A DNA stretch of 64,000 bases from Propionibacteriaceae bacterium UBA7704 (GCA_002482525.1 DLGC01000015.1:62001-126000), one strand, 5' to 3'. Numbered from the stretch's first letter, positions 25,396-34,521 are shown. Notes: generated by a model from the letters alone, not told the origin. Numbers and translations are program-made.

Positions 25396-26406
25396 TCAGC
25401 AGGGGCGTTGCTGCGGGGAGCGCTGCGCCGTGAGCATGGGGTTGCGGACGACGACATCGCCGAGACTCTCGTCGATGCGGCGCATGACGTCGGCCGGGAG
25501 TTGCACTCCGGAGGCCGCGGCATTCTCCACCACCTGTTTGGGCTTGGACGCACCGATGATGGCGGTGGCCACGTTCGGATTCTGCAGCACCCACGCCACG
25601 GCGAGCTGAGCCATAGTCAGGTCGAGTTCCTCGGCCAGCGGCACGAGCCGCTGCACCGCCGTCAGCACCTCGTCGTCCATCAGCCGCTTGATCATGGCGG
25701 CGCCACCCTTGGAGTCGGTGGCACGGCTGTTGGCCGGCAGCGGCTGGCCGGGCAGGTATTTGCCGGTAAGCACCCCCTGAGCCACGGGTGACCAGCACAC
25801 CTGGGACACGCCTAGCTCTGCCGAGGTGGGAACCACCCATTCCTCGATCACGCGCCACAGCATCGAGTACTGCGGCTGATTGGACACCAACTGGAATCCC
25901 AGTTGGGAGGCCAGCTTGTGAGCTTCGCGGATCTGCGCGGCGTCCCACTCCGAGACACCGATGTAGAGCGCCTTGCCCTGGCGAACCACATCGGCGAAAG
26001 CCTGCATGGTCTCTTCCAGGGGTGTCTCATGGTCGTAGCGATGAGCCTGGTACAAGTCGACATAGTCGGTCTTGAGCCGCTTCAGCGACCCGTTGATCGA
26101 CTCCATGATGTGTTTGCGCGACAGGCCACAGTCGTTGGGTCCCTGCGGACCGGTGGGCCAGTACACCTTGGTGAAGATCTCCAAGGACTCGCGCCGCTGA
26201 CCTTTCAGCGCGGTGCCCAGCACTTTCTCGGCGATCGTGTTGGCGTAGACATCGGCGGTGTCGAAGCTGGTGATGCCGACGTCCAGCGCCGTACGGACGC
26301 AACTGATCGCCGTCTCGTTTTCGATCTGAGAACCATGGGTAAGCCAGTTCCCGAAGCAGATCTCGGAGACTTTGAGCCCCGAGTTGCCCAAATAGCGATG
26401 CCTCAC
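25396..26406 (-). CDS. Aldo/keto reductase (Kv-beta/YghZ-like)
   Basis: 336 residues of the TIM-barrel AKR family: MRHRYLGNSGLKVSEICFGNWL, the catalytic Asp/Tyr in FDTADVYANTIAEKVLG (about 48-64), Lys in EIFTKVYWP and His in VDLYQAHRYD. The C-terminal cofactor loop is IIGASKPKQVVENAAA. The WPTGP insertion and overall spacing match the AKR6/potassium-channel beta-subunit-like group that reduces aldehydes with NADPH. Its ATG overlaps the stop of the DivIVA-type gene by 4 bases, so it is the last gene of an overlapping three-gene operon. Why a reductase is coupled to cytoskeletal-type proteins is not clear. Confidence 0.93.
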   Translation of the reverse strand: MRHRYLGNSGLKVSEICFGNWLTHGSQIENETAISCVRTALDVGITSFDTADVYANTIAEKVLGTALKGQRRESLEIFTKVYWPTGPQGPNDCGLSRKHIMESINGSLKRLKTDYVDLYQAHRYDHETPLEETMQAFADVVRQGKALYIGVSEWDAAQIREAHKLASQLGFQLVSNQPQYSMLWRVIEEWVVPTSAELGVSQVCWSPVAQGVLTGKYLPGQPLPANSRATDSKGGAAMIKRLMDDEVLTAVQRLVPLAEELDLTMAQLAVAWVLQNPNVATAIIGASKPKQVVENAAASGVQLPADVMRRIDESLGDVVVRNPMLTAQRSPQQRPC

Positions 26407-27539
26407 TGGTGCCCTCGCGAAGACACCTTCTTGCGCGATGACTGGTCCACCTCGATGATTTCGGTCTGCTCCAAGTTCGATTCCCCGTCGGCGGCTTCCG
26501 CGTCCTCGGCGGCCTGCTCGACGTCGACCACCTCAGAATCCTCGGCTGCGGCCTCGACGATGGCGTCGGTGTCGTCGGTGCTGACTTCCTCGCCTTCGCC
26601 GTCACCGTTCTTGAGTTCAGCGAGCCGGTCCGCCAGCGTCGAGTTGGTGTTGTCCAGGGTTGCCAGCATCTGACGAAGGTTCGCCAGTTGAGCGTTGATG
26701 GAATCCCGGCGGGCCACCGCCGCCTCCAACTCCCGCTCCGATTCGCGACGAATCTTCACTGCGGTCGCCCGGGCCGAAGCAACATGCTGGATCGCCTCTT
26801 CTCGGGCCGCCTTCATGGTCAACTCGGCCTGTTCCTTGGCGCCGGAGAGCAACTGCTCGGCCTCCAACTCCAAGTTGTCGTGACGCTCGCGCAGCTTGCT
26901 GATCGCCTGCTCGTGGCTGGCGCTCTGAGTTTCGAACTCCGCATTGGCCTTGTCGCGGCGCTCGGCCAGGTTCTGCTCGAACTCAGCGGCGGCTGCCGCG
27001 GCGCGGGCCCGGTGCGCTTCGTAGACGGCCTCGGCCTCTTCGCGACGAGCGACGGCTTCACGGTCGGCGTAGTCGACGATCTCGTCGGCCTGGCGCTTGG
27101 CAGCCTCCAGAATGCGGGCCGCCTCGGTGTCGGCCTTGCTGATGACGTCGCGGGAATGCCGATCCGCATTGCCGGTCATCTGGTCGGCTTCGGCAACCGC
27201 TTCATTCGTCACGCGGTCGGCCTCGGCCTGGGCACGCTGACGCAACTCGTTGGCCTCATCCTCGGCGAGCGCCAGCATGCGACCGATCCGCGCGCCGATG
27301 TCGGAGAAGGCAGGGGTCTCTTCTTTGGCCGACTCCAGCTTCGCCAACCGCGCCCGATAGCCGGAGAGCTGTTCCTCCAGTTGAGCGATGGCCGCCTGAG
27401 CCTTGTTCAGGGACAGTGCGGCGTCGGCCGCCTCAGCACGCGCTTGATCGCGAGCCTTGCACAAATCGCCGATTGCACGATCAACCTCAGTGGGGTCATA
27501 GCCCCGCAGCACCGTGCGGAAACCAGGAATCTGAATCAT
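26403..27539 (-). CDS. DivIVA-domain coiled-coil protein
   Basis: 378 residues. The N-terminus IPGFRTVLRGYDPTEVDRAIGDL is the DivIVA/Wag31-type membrane-curvature-binding motif (GYDPxEVD). Residues about 30-320 are an almost continuous Ala/Glu/Arg-rich coiled coil with heptads. The tail (GDGEGEEVSTDDTDAIVEAAAEDSE...) is highly acidic and disordered and ends in a basic RKKVSSRGHQ. It is longer than canonical actinobacterial Wag31 (about 260 aa), so it is a paralogue or polarity scaffold rather than the essential DivIVA. Its ATG overlaps the end of the upstream coiled-coil gene by 4 bases, indicating coupled translation. Confidence 0.88.
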   Translation of the reverse strand: MIQIPGFRTVLRGYDPTEVDRAIGDLCKARDQARAEAADAALSLNKAQAAIAQLEEQLSGYRARLAKLESAKEETPAFSDIGARIGRMLALAEDEANELRQRAQAEADRVTNEAVAEADQMTGNADRHSRDVISKADTEAARILEAAKRQADEIVDYADREAVARREEAEAVYEAHRARAAAAAAEFEQNLAERRDKANAEFETQSASHEQAISKLRERHDNLELEAEQLLSGAKEQAELTMKAAREEAIQHVASARATAVKIRRESERELEAAVARRDSINAQLANLRQMLATLDNTNSTLADRLAELKNGDGEGEEVSTDDTDAIVEAAAEDSEVVDVEQAAEDAEAADGESNLEQTEIIEVDQSSRKKVSSRGHQ

Positions 27540-28999
27540 CTGTGTTCTTCCATTCCGTGTGAGGATCGGTTGGCGGCCGGTGTTCGGTCCATAGTGTTCA
27601 ATGCACCGGAGAGTTGTCGAATCTGAGCAGTGATCTCTTCTCGGCGCTTGGCCAAAGTGGCCACTTCGGCTCGAGCACGCTCCGAGGCGGTGCGTGCCTC
27701 GGCTCGGACGGCATCCGCGTCCTTGCGCGCTTGGGCCAGTACAGCAACGGCTTCCTCGCGGGAGGCCAAGGCAGCGTCATAGGCCTCATGCTGCAGGTCT
27801 TCGAGATCAGCCAAGGCACGCTCGCGAATCGTCCGGGCGCCGGCCTCGGCCTCTTCCAGGCGTCGCTGGGCCCGCTCCTCCTGGGCGGTCACCTCTGCAC
27901 GCGCGCCTCTGAGGAGACGATCGGCGGATTCCTGGGCCTGTATCCGGATGTTGGTGGCCTCGACTCCGGCGGCTTCGACGGTGGCTCGCGCCTTGGCTTC
28001 GAGTTCGTCGGCGCGGGCCTGGGCGGCGGCCAGGTCGGCACGGCTCCTATGTTCCATAGTGGTGATGGCCACCTCGGCTCCGGCTCGAAGCTGCGCGAGT
28101 TCCTTCTCGATTTCTTCGGCGCGCTGCTTCTTGATCGCCGCCACCTCCGCTTCGGCGCTTTCGCGAAGCTTCGCCATCTCTGCTTCGGTGCGCTCGACGA
28201 GTTCGGCGGCCATCGCGGCTTTCTCATCGAGCTGGGCCTGGGCTTCAGCAAGCAGAGCGTCGGCGCCGGCCTGTGCCTGGGCCCGCAACTCGGCGAGCTC
28301 GGCGTCAAAGGCGCTGCGCTCGCCGTCGAATTGGGCCTGCTGCGTCATACGATCGGCGCCCAACTCGGCGCGCGCCTTATCGATCTCGTCGTCGAGGGCT
28401 CGCCGATCATGCGCCAACTCGTCGGCGACATGGGCACGCATCGCAGCCAATTCCGCAGCCAGCAGCTCACGCTGCTGGGCATGCTCGGCCTCGACCTCCG
28501 CGCGGCGTTCATCGAGCTCGGCGTCGAAATCGGCCACTCGCTCGGCGATCCGCTGCAAGATTTCGATTTCGATGTTCCCATTGCGCTCGGCCAGTTCGTC
28601 GCGCTTGCGGTGTGCCTCGGCCAGGATCTCCTCAGCCTGAGCGCGGGCCCGTTCCACGACTTCAGCCGCGGTGCGCTCAGCGGACTGGTGCACCAAAGCG
28701 GCTTGCTCGGTGGCTTCTTCCAGCACTCGGAGGGCGTCCTCGCGGGCATCGTCGAGGCGCGCGCGAATCTGAACACGGATCTGCTCGGCCTCAGCCTGGG
28801 CCTGCAACACCTCCCGGTGGGCGCCTTCGATAAGTTCCCGCTGCCGGGTCAATGCGACGCGTGCGGCGTCCGCCTCGGCCTGTGCTTCATTGCGCAATTG
28901 ATCAGCGAGGAGCTGAGCCTGGTTGAGGATCTCGGTCGCCTGCTCAGCAACCGCACCGTCCCCCGCTCCCTCACCAAACAACGGATTCACTGTGAGCAC
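27536..28999 (-). CDS. Long coiled-coil protein (Scy/FilP-like)
   Basis: 487 residues, nearly all predicted coiled coil: Ala, Glu, Arg, Gln and Leu in heptads from about 15 to 470 (RNEAQAEADAARVALTRQRE..., AEEILAEAHRKRDELAER...). The composition and length resemble the filament-forming polarity proteins Scy and FilP of Streptomyces, known partners of DivIVA. First gene of a three-gene operon with 4-bp overlaps. The start is uncertain: GTG 28999 or the in-frame GTG three codons later. TATTCT lies 9 bases upstream of the first, and no RBS is seen. An overlapping 462-codon frame on the other strand is a codon-bias shadow. Confidence 0.82.
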   Translation of the reverse strand: MLTVNPLFGEGAGDGAVAEQATEILNQAQLLADQLRNEAQAEADAARVALTRQRELIEGAHREVLQAQAEAEQIRVQIRARLDDAREDALRVLEEATEQAALVHQSAERTAAEVVERARAQAEEILAEAHRKRDELAERNGNIEIEILQRIAERVADFDAELDERRAEVEAEHAQQRELLAAELAAMRAHVADELAHDRRALDDEIDKARAELGADRMTQQAQFDGERSAFDAELAELRAQAQAGADALLAEAQAQLDEKAAMAAELVERTEAEMAKLRESAEAEVAAIKKQRAEEIEKELAQLRAGAEVAITTMEHRSRADLAAAQARADELEAKARATVEAAGVEATNIRIQAQESADRLLRGARAEVTAQEERAQRRLEEAEAGARTIRERALADLEDLQHEAYDAALASREEAVAVLAQARKDADAVRAEARTASERARAEVATLAKRREEITAQIRQLSGALNTMDRTPAANRSSHGMEEHR

Positions 29000-29120
29000 T
29001 AAAGAATAGTGCTATCCGAAACCCCGAAATGGCAAGCCCAAACACAAGACCCATACGGTGGTCTCAGGTCGAGGTGCAGTCACCCGGAAGGGGTATTCCG
29101 CTCCGGTAGAGTGGGTCGTC

Positions 29121-30557
29121 GTGCGATACCTCTCGACCCGAGACGACAGTGGCGCAGCCCGCCTCGGCTTCACCGACATCCTGCTCGCCGGACTCGCGTC
29201 CGACGGGGGGCTTTATCTTCCCGAAAGCTACCCGCAGATCACTGCCTCGCTGCTGGCCCAGTGGCGCCGCGTGCTCGACGAGGAGGGCTACGCCGGATTG
29301 GCCTACGCCGTCTGCACCCTGTTCGTGGACGATATTCCCGCCGACGACCTCAAAGAAATCTGTAAGCGCGCCTACAATTCCGACACATTCTCCGACCCTC
29401 AGATCGTCCCGGTAACCGAACTAAATGATGGTCTATGGATATGTCACCTTTCCGAGGGACCGACCGCTGCTTTCAAGGACTTGGCGATGCAGTTGCTCGG
29501 CGAGCTTTTCGAGTATCAGCTCCATCGCGTCGGTGCGGAATTGAACATCTTGGGAGCCACGAGCGGCGACACCGGGTCGGCGGCCGAGCACGCCATGGTG
29601 GGCCGCACCGGAATCCGAGTGTTCATGCTCACCCCTGCCGGGCGGATGACACCGTTCCAGCAAGCCCAGATGTTCAGCCTGGACGACCCTCACGTCATCA
29701 ACATCGCCGTGAGCGGCGTCTTCGACGACTGCCAGGACCTGGTTAAGACGGTCGCCGCCGATGCCGAGTTCAAGCAGCGCTATCACCTCGGTGCGGTGAA
29801 CTCGATCAACTGGGCACGGCTGATGGCCCAGATCGTCTACTACATCGCCGCCTGGCTCCGGGTCACCACCGCCGACGATCAGCGGGTTTCGTTCACCGTA
29901 CCCACCGGCAATTTCGGCAACATCTGCGCGGGGCATATCGCCCGTCAGATGGGGCTCCCGATCGATCAGCTCGTGCTGGCCACCAACGAGAACAACGTCT
30001 TGGACGAGTTCTTCCGCACCGGGATCTACCGGGTGCGTTCGTCCGCCGAGACCCACGCCACGTCCAGCCCCAGCATGGACATCTCCAAAGCGTCCAACTT
30101 CGAGCGCTTCATCTTTGACCTGCTGGGACGCGACGCCGGCCGCGTGCGGGAACTGTTCGCCGAGCAACTGCCGCAGCAGGGCTTCTTCGACCTGTCCGAC
30201 ACACCGGAGTTCGCCACGATCACCGAGCGCTACGGCTTTGTGTCAGGCTCGTCCACCCACAGCGATCGGGTGGCCACGATTCGCCAGCTGTGGACCGAAC
30301 ATAACCTGCTGATTGATCCCCATACCGCCGATGGGGTGAAGGTGGCCGGCGAGTTCACCCACCCGGACGTCCCGATGATCGTGACCGAAACCGCCCTGCC
30401 GGTGAAGTTCTCAGAGACCATCGTGGAGGCCATCGGAGTTGAACCTGAGCGTCCGGCGCGCTTCACCGGTATCGAGGAGCTTCCGCGCCACGTGATCGAT
30501 CTGCCCAATGATGCCGCCGCATTGAAAGCTCTGATCGCCCAGCGGGTGGACGGCTAG
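29121..30557 (+). CDS. thrC: Threonine synthase
   Basis: 478 residues, of the longer ThrC type (as in E. coli and yeast). From the GTG the protein reads VRYLSTRDDSGAARLGFTDILLAGLASDGGLYLPE; upstream residues are not conserved, and TAGAGT at 29107-29112 is 8 bases from the GTG, so translation is probably leaderless. PLP Lys is in HLSEGPTAAFKDLAMQ, with GATSGDTGSAAEHA, the phosphate-binding VPTGNFGNICAG and a later ATNENNVLDEFF. It converts O-phosphohomoserine to threonine. No other threonine genes are adjacent. Confidence 0.97.
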   Translation: MRYLSTRDDSGAARLGFTDILLAGLASDGGLYLPESYPQITASLLAQWRRVLDEEGYAGLAYAVCTLFVDDIPADDLKEICKRAYNSDTFSDPQIVPVTELNDGLWICHLSEGPTAAFKDLAMQLLGELFEYQLHRVGAELNILGATSGDTGSAAEHAMVGRTGIRVFMLTPAGRMTPFQQAQMFSLDDPHVINIAVSGVFDDCQDLVKTVAADAEFKQRYHLGAVNSINWARLMAQIVYYIAAWLRVTTADDQRVSFTVPTGNFGNICAGHIARQMGLPIDQLVLATNENNVLDEFFRTGIYRVRSSAETHATSSPSMDISKASNFERFIFDLLGRDAGRVRELFAEQLPQQGFFDLSDTPEFATITERYGFVSGSSTHSDRVATIRQLWTEHNLLIDPHTADGVKVAGEFTHPDVPMIVTETALPVKFSETIVEAIGVEPERPARFTGIEELPRHVIDLPNDAAALKALIAQRVDG

Positions 30558-30635
30558 GCCGCACCCTCGCTGCAGCCGGCCTCGGGATCGCTCGGGTGTT
30601 TCGCCGGCTGGCGCCACGGCGGGACGGGTCACCCC

Positions 30636-30641
30636 TAGGCT
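30636..30641 (+). promoter_or_regulatory. -10 box of a leaderless gene
   Basis: TAGGCT followed by 6 bases and the ATG at 30648; the sequence CCTAGGCTGG also precedes pdxH. Confidence 0.5.
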
Positions 30642-30647
30642 GGGCCG

Positions 30648-31262
30648 ATGAGCTTCTCCATCGTCGAACTGGTCGGTTATCTGGCATCCCTCCTCATCGT
30701 CGCCTCGCTGGCGATGAAGTCGGTGGTGCGGCTGCGGGTGGTCTCCCTGCTCGGCTCGATCGTCTTCGTCGTCTACGGAGTCCTGCTCGGCTCGATTCCA
30801 TTGATCATCACCAATGTGGCCGCGGCCGGACTGAACATCTGGTACCTGCGTCAGGAGTTTCGACCCGACCGCGATATCGGCGCGGTGCCGATCGAGGCAG
30901 AGGCACCCTTCCTCCAAGATTTCCTGAGCTCTCATCGCGAGGACATCAACCGCTTCCATCCGGGGTTCAGCGGACCTGACGATGGCGACTTCGTCCGTCT
31001 CCTCACCCGCGACGGCCTGCCTGCCGGCGCGGTGATCGGGCGTCCGGACGGCACGACCCTTCACCTCAGTCTGGACTACGTGATGTCGGCTTTCCGAGAC
31101 TCCCGGATCGGGGCCTGGCTCTACGGTGCCGGGTCGACGACCTTCACCGCTGCGGGCTTCACCACCGTGACCGCCCAGCCGGAGTCAGAAGCTCTGCGCA
31201 GCTACCTGCTACGGCAGGGTTTCGAGGAAACCGCAGACGGTCTGACTCTCACCGTGAGCTAA
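30648..31262 (+). CDS. Membrane protein with YgjV-like N-terminus and soluble C-terminal domain
   Basis: 204 residues. Residues 5-75 hold three closely packed hydrophobic segments (VELVGYLASLLIVASLAM, VVSLLGSIVFVVYGVLLGSIPLIITNVAAAGLNIWYL), a pattern shared with the YgjV and SWEET-like half transporters. Residues about 90-204 are soluble and start FLQDFLSSHREDINRFHPGF. They have alternating strands and helices (VRLLTRDGLPAGAVIGRPDGTTLHLSLDYVMSAFRD), ending with a GFTTV...LRSYLLRQGFEET segment typical of the last part of GNAT acetyltransferases. Function unknown; the GNAT-like reading is tentative. Confidence 0.75.
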   Translation: MSFSIVELVGYLASLLIVASLAMKSVVRLRVVSLLGSIVFVVYGVLLGSIPLIITNVAAAGLNIWYLRQEFRPDRDIGAVPIEAEAPFLQDFLSSHREDINRFHPGFSGPDDGDFVRLLTRDGLPAGAVIGRPDGTTLHLSLDYVMSAFRDSRIGAWLYGAGSTTFTAAGFTTVTAQPESEALRSYLLRQGFEETADGLTLTVS

Positions 31263-31285
31263 CCGACCGGGCGAAACGATAGGCG

Positions 31286-32476
31286 CTAGTGCGTCGCTTC
31301 CAGCACGGTGCCGAACTGTTCATCGGCCAGCTCGGAGGTAACAGGATGCAGCCGCGCGGTCTCATCCTCGGGGGTGACCTGCCAGATGTGCTCTGCGGCC
31401 AGCAGCCACAGGCCTGCGGAACCATCGGCCCTGACGCCATCACTATGGGCCACCGAAAGTGCGACCGACCGCCACGAGTCACCGGCCAAGGCCTGCGCCA
31501 TCGCCGGGTCGTCGACGAGATCGGAAAGGTGGCGCGCAGCCCGGGTACGAACGATGGAATCGGGGGATACCAGCCGCTCCACCCACAGCTTGGGAAGGGC
31601 GAGGGAATCGCCGATGTCCTCTGTGGCGCTGAGATCGGCCGCCTGGCGGAGTTGCTCCCTCAGTAGCTCCGGCGTCAACTCAGCCAGCTGCACCTCAGCA
31701 CCGTCGCCGGACGCGAGCACCCCGGCGCTCGCGGTGGTCCAACCCTGGTACAGACACAGAGTGTCCGGGACAGCCGTGATCAGCACCAGGGCGCTGTCGG
31801 CCTCGCGGAGAATCTGTTCACGTTCGCCGAGCGGCGGGATCTCGCCGGCAGTGGCTGATTCCGCGGCCGCAATGGTGGTTCCCGCATCCAGGTAGGCATG
31901 CAGGGGCACAGCCGCTATCGCTTCGGTGCTGAAGGGAAGCCGGCTCACATCGTGGCGCGCCGCCTGGCGGTTCCACTCGCTCAGCGTCAGATAGATCGCG
32001 TCGATCAAGGCGGGGCTCGCCGCAGCCACCACCCGGGGCGCATCAGGCACGTCATGGCCCAGGCGAAGCGCCAGTGCCTGAGCCAACCGCGTCCAGGTCC
32101 ACCACGGTGTTTCCGAGGTGTCATCAACCACCATCGGCAACAACACCACGCCGTCGAGCTGCTCGGACAACCCTTCGGCGATCGCGGCAAGCTCCACCTG
32201 CTGGGCGTGGAGGGTGTCGGCGTATTCGAGCAGGGCGTCGCGTCGCTCGACGGCGCGTCCGCGATCAGCGCGCAGTCGGTCACGGATGGCGACGCCCTGC
32301 TGCAAGCGTGGCGTCGGCGCACCACTATCGCCGGACTGTTCCACGGCCAACTCCAGCGACAGCGCGTCCAACACCTGATCGGATTCCTGCACCATCGCGT
32401 CCACCTGGGCCGCGGCACTACGGATGATTTCAGGGTCTCCCGGAACAGTGGCGGTCATCAATTCGCCCATTCTCAT
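31286..32476 (-). CDS. Hypothetical protein with WXG-like helical N-terminus
   Basis: 396 residues from an ATG with GGGAGGGG upstream (alternative ATG six codons later, before TATVPGDP). The first 110 residues (VPGDPEIIRSAAAQVDAMVQESDQVLDAL..., RGRAVERRDALLEYADTLHAQQVELAAIAEGLSEQ) form a long helical hairpin like those at the start of type VII-associated WXG proteins. The remainder is an alpha/beta region with no recognised motif (WWTWTRLAQALALRLGHD, RAARHLSDLVDDPAMAQALAGDSW). It is divergent from the WXG100/DUF4474 gene with a shared 134-base promoter region. I infer a functional link but cannot name the family. Confidence 0.7.
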   Translation of the reverse strand: MRMGELMTATVPGDPEIIRSAAAQVDAMVQESDQVLDALSLELAVEQSGDSGAPTPRLQQGVAIRDRLRADRGRAVERRDALLEYADTLHAQQVELAAIAEGLSEQLDGVVLLPMVVDDTSETPWWTWTRLAQALALRLGHDVPDAPRVVAAASPALIDAIYLTLSEWNRQAARHDVSRLPFSTEAIAAVPLHAYLDAGTTIAAAESATAGEIPPLGEREQILREADSALVLITAVPDTLCLYQGWTTASAGVLASGDGAEVQLAELTPELLREQLRQAADLSATEDIGDSLALPKLWVERLVSPDSIVRTRAARHLSDLVDDPAMAQALAGDSWRSVALSVAHSDGVRADGSAGLWLLAAEHIWQVTPEDETARLHPVTSELADEQFGTVLEATH

Positions 32477-32610
32477 GTCCTGGCCCCTCCCGCAGTTCGC
32501 GCGGCCAGCCTATTAGAGGCGGTCGCTCAATGCAGCATCCGCAGCAGGGGAGTTCTGACCGTGCCAATTCCTGGTGATCCCGCTACGCTGCCGACGGGAG
32601 GTGATCAGGA

Positions 32611-33798
32611 ATGTCGACAATGGTGGGAATGAACCTCACGACAATGCGTGAGTTGGCCCGCAGTTTCCAAGAACGAAGCAATGACCTCAACCAATGCACG
32701 CTGCGCGTCGACCGACTTTCTCGAAATGTGGACTGGCTCGGCCGGGACGCCGAGAATTTTCGCTCCGAGTGGCGCACCATGCGCCAACAGCTCCTCACTG
32801 CAGGCCAAGCGCTGGTCACACTGCATGACCTCCTCAAAGCACAGGTCGACGAGCAGGAACGCACCTCCAACGAATATGCGGGCGGCACCGGCCTTCCCTC
32901 CCCGGGCGCTCCTCTGCCCGGCCTGCCCTGGGACATCCCGTTTCCGACCGCAGAAGAGCTCGGGCGAGCCCTTGAGCAGTGGCTCTTCGATGGGGCAACC
33001 GGCCTGCAGGACTTCATCAACTCCCTGGGCCCCGACGCCTACACGTTTCTTGAGTGGCTTGGTGGTCCGAAGACCCTGGCCCCCGATGACCTGACTGCAT
33101 TGGTCCCCGGTCTGCAAGAGGGGATAGGTGACGCCATCGATTGGCTGGACACCGCCCCCGTCGGCCCACTTCCAGCAGCGCAGGACTGGGTCCGCGATGT
33201 CTTCGGCTTCCAGTACGTGCCGGACAAGGACTTCTATACAACCAATGAGAACTCCCTCCAAAGCCGCTTGGGCTATATGGACACCTATGACCTCTTCCAC
33301 AAAACTCTCGGCATGGATCTGGATAAACAGGTCATCGAGTTCAATGCCGACGGCAAGGAATACCGGCTGGAACTATGGAAGGGGTCCTACGCTTCCGGTG
33401 GCGCCTACGGCGGCGAAATCGGCCTGTACACCCGCGATCCGAATGTCGGCGGTGTTGAAGGTCTGCGCCAAGCGATGAACCCCGAGTACTACTCGACAGC
33501 CGGCGAAGAGGACAAGATTCGTATGGTTCAGACGGTCTACGACAACAACAGTGACGAGGAGCTGTTCACCAACGACAGCGAGGGCGGCGGCGAGGACCGC
33601 AAGCACTTCTGGAACCTTGGGATTCGAACCGACGTATCGAGAGAACCCGAGTCCCTAGGTCAGCGCGGCGCACTCTACGTCGAGGATCCTGAGGTGCGAG
33701 ACGCGATGCTCACTGCACTACAGCACCAAAAAGACATCTCAGGCGTCGGGATTGGCGCCAATGGCGAGATCGTGTACGACTGGGGGTTCTCGAAGTGA
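32611..33798 (+). CDS. WXG100-like protein with DUF4474 C-terminal domain (putative secreted effector)
   Basis: 395 residues from an ATG with a GGGAGGTGA RBS. Residues about 7-90 are a helical hairpin with the WXG motif at the turn (Trp42-Leu-Gly44 in DWLGRDAENF), as in ESX-secreted proteins. A Pro/Gly-rich linker and an amphipathic middle region follow (LEQWLFDGATGLQDFINSLG, LVPGLQEGIGDAIDWLD). Residues about 205-390 match DUF4474: GYMDTYDLFHKTLGMDLDKQ, FNADGKEYRLELWKGSYASG, GGEIGLYTRDP. DUF4474 occurs at the C-terminus of large secreted or toxin-like proteins; its activity is unknown. No signal peptide. The downstream lipoprotein overlaps its stop by 4 bases. Confidence 0.82.
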   Translation: MSTMVGMNLTTMRELARSFQERSNDLNQCTLRVDRLSRNVDWLGRDAENFRSEWRTMRQQLLTAGQALVTLHDLLKAQVDEQERTSNEYAGGTGLPSPGAPLPGLPWDIPFPTAEELGRALEQWLFDGATGLQDFINSLGPDAYTFLEWLGGPKTLAPDDLTALVPGLQEGIGDAIDWLDTAPVGPLPAAQDWVRDVFGFQYVPDKDFYTTNENSLQSRLGYMDTYDLFHKTLGMDLDKQVIEFNADGKEYRLELWKGSYASGGAYGGEIGLYTRDPNVGGVEGLRQAMNPEYYSTAGEEDKIRMVQTVYDNNSDEELFTNDSEGGGEDRKHFWNLGIRTDVSREPESLGQRGALYVEDPEVRDAMLTALQHQKDISGVGIGANGEIVYDWGFSK

Positions 33799-34472
33799 GC
33801 TCTCGCTGGGTGCCCCTTGCGGCGATAGCGCTGCTGATATTGGCGCTGAGTTCGTGCGCCCTGCCCACGCGCAACTACACCGACGACGCCAGCGCCCAGG
33901 CCTACCTACTGCACACTATGCAGCAACGCTACGGACTGGACTTCACCATCAGCTACGAACCACAACCACCCGGTATCGAGGCTCCGGGGGTCTATGAGAG
34001 CTACTCGATGTGGGTCTACCAAACCGGATACCCCGACCGCCTGGGTCTAGTGAGCACTCCCCCGATGGGCGGAGAAGTCAAGGATTCCTGGAGCATCAAC
34101 TTCTTCCGCGACGAAATCGAAGCTCCCTTCAAAGCCGCCTGCAACCAATTCCGCGACGCCCTCAACACCTGCTCCTTCAAAGCGAGAATGAGCCTCGAAC
34201 CTCAACTATGGAAACCCGGCATGACCTACGAAGAATTCCGGGCGGCAGCACCCAGAATCTCGGTAGATGTTGACGTCACCTTCGATGTCCACGACGTCAC
34301 CACCAACGCCCCCGTAGTGAAGCGACTCCTGGACCACTTGCACACCACAGCCTCCACCGTATGGAGCTTCGATGTGCTCTTCGACCGCGACGGAGAAGAG
34401 ATCCTGAGCTTTCGCTACCACTCAGGCAACCCCGTACCCAGTCTGGACGACCTCCTCAACGAAATGGACTGA
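33795..34472 (+). CDS. Lipoprotein coupled to the WXG100/DUF4474 gene
   Basis: 225 residues starting at the GTG of a GTGA overlap with the upstream stop, so translation is coupled. A lipoprotein signal with lipobox LSSC (Cys21) is followed by LPTRNYTDDASAQAYLLHTMQQRYGLDFTISYEPQ and a mixed alpha/beta domain with Cys pairs (ACNQF, NTCSF). It ends GNPVPSLDDLLNEMD. The architecture, a surface-anchored protein made from the same mRNA as a secreted WXG protein, is what an immunity protein or chaperone-like partner would look like, but there is no direct evidence for that. No homologous family is recognised. Confidence 0.75.
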   Translation: MSSRWVPLAAIALLILALSSCALPTRNYTDDASAQAYLLHTMQQRYGLDFTISYEPQPPGIEAPGVYESYSMWVYQTGYPDRLGLVSTPPMGGEVKDSWSINFFRDEIEAPFKAACNQFRDALNTCSFKARMSLEPQLWKPGMTYEEFRAAAPRISVDVDVTFDVHDVTTNAPVVKRLLDHLHTTASTVWSFDVLFDRDGEEILSFRYHSGNPVPSLDDLLNEMD

Positions 34473-34479
34473 CCAGTCT

Positions 34480-34505
34480 GCGGCGACTGTCGCGCAGTTC
34501 GCCGC
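34480..34505. terminator. Stem-loop between convergent genes
   Basis: GCGGCGACTG pairs with CAGT-CGCCGC (one bulged T) around a 5-base loop, 8 bases after the lipoprotein stop. Confidence 0.45.
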
Positions 34506-34521
34506 TCAACTGAGGTGTTGA

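Noticed and set aside
27614..29002. 462-codon open frame on the plus strand antisense to the coiled-coil gene
   Set aside because: Regular G/C third positions in the coiled-coil gene create this shadow; the product has no domain and the minus-strand protein has clear heptads.
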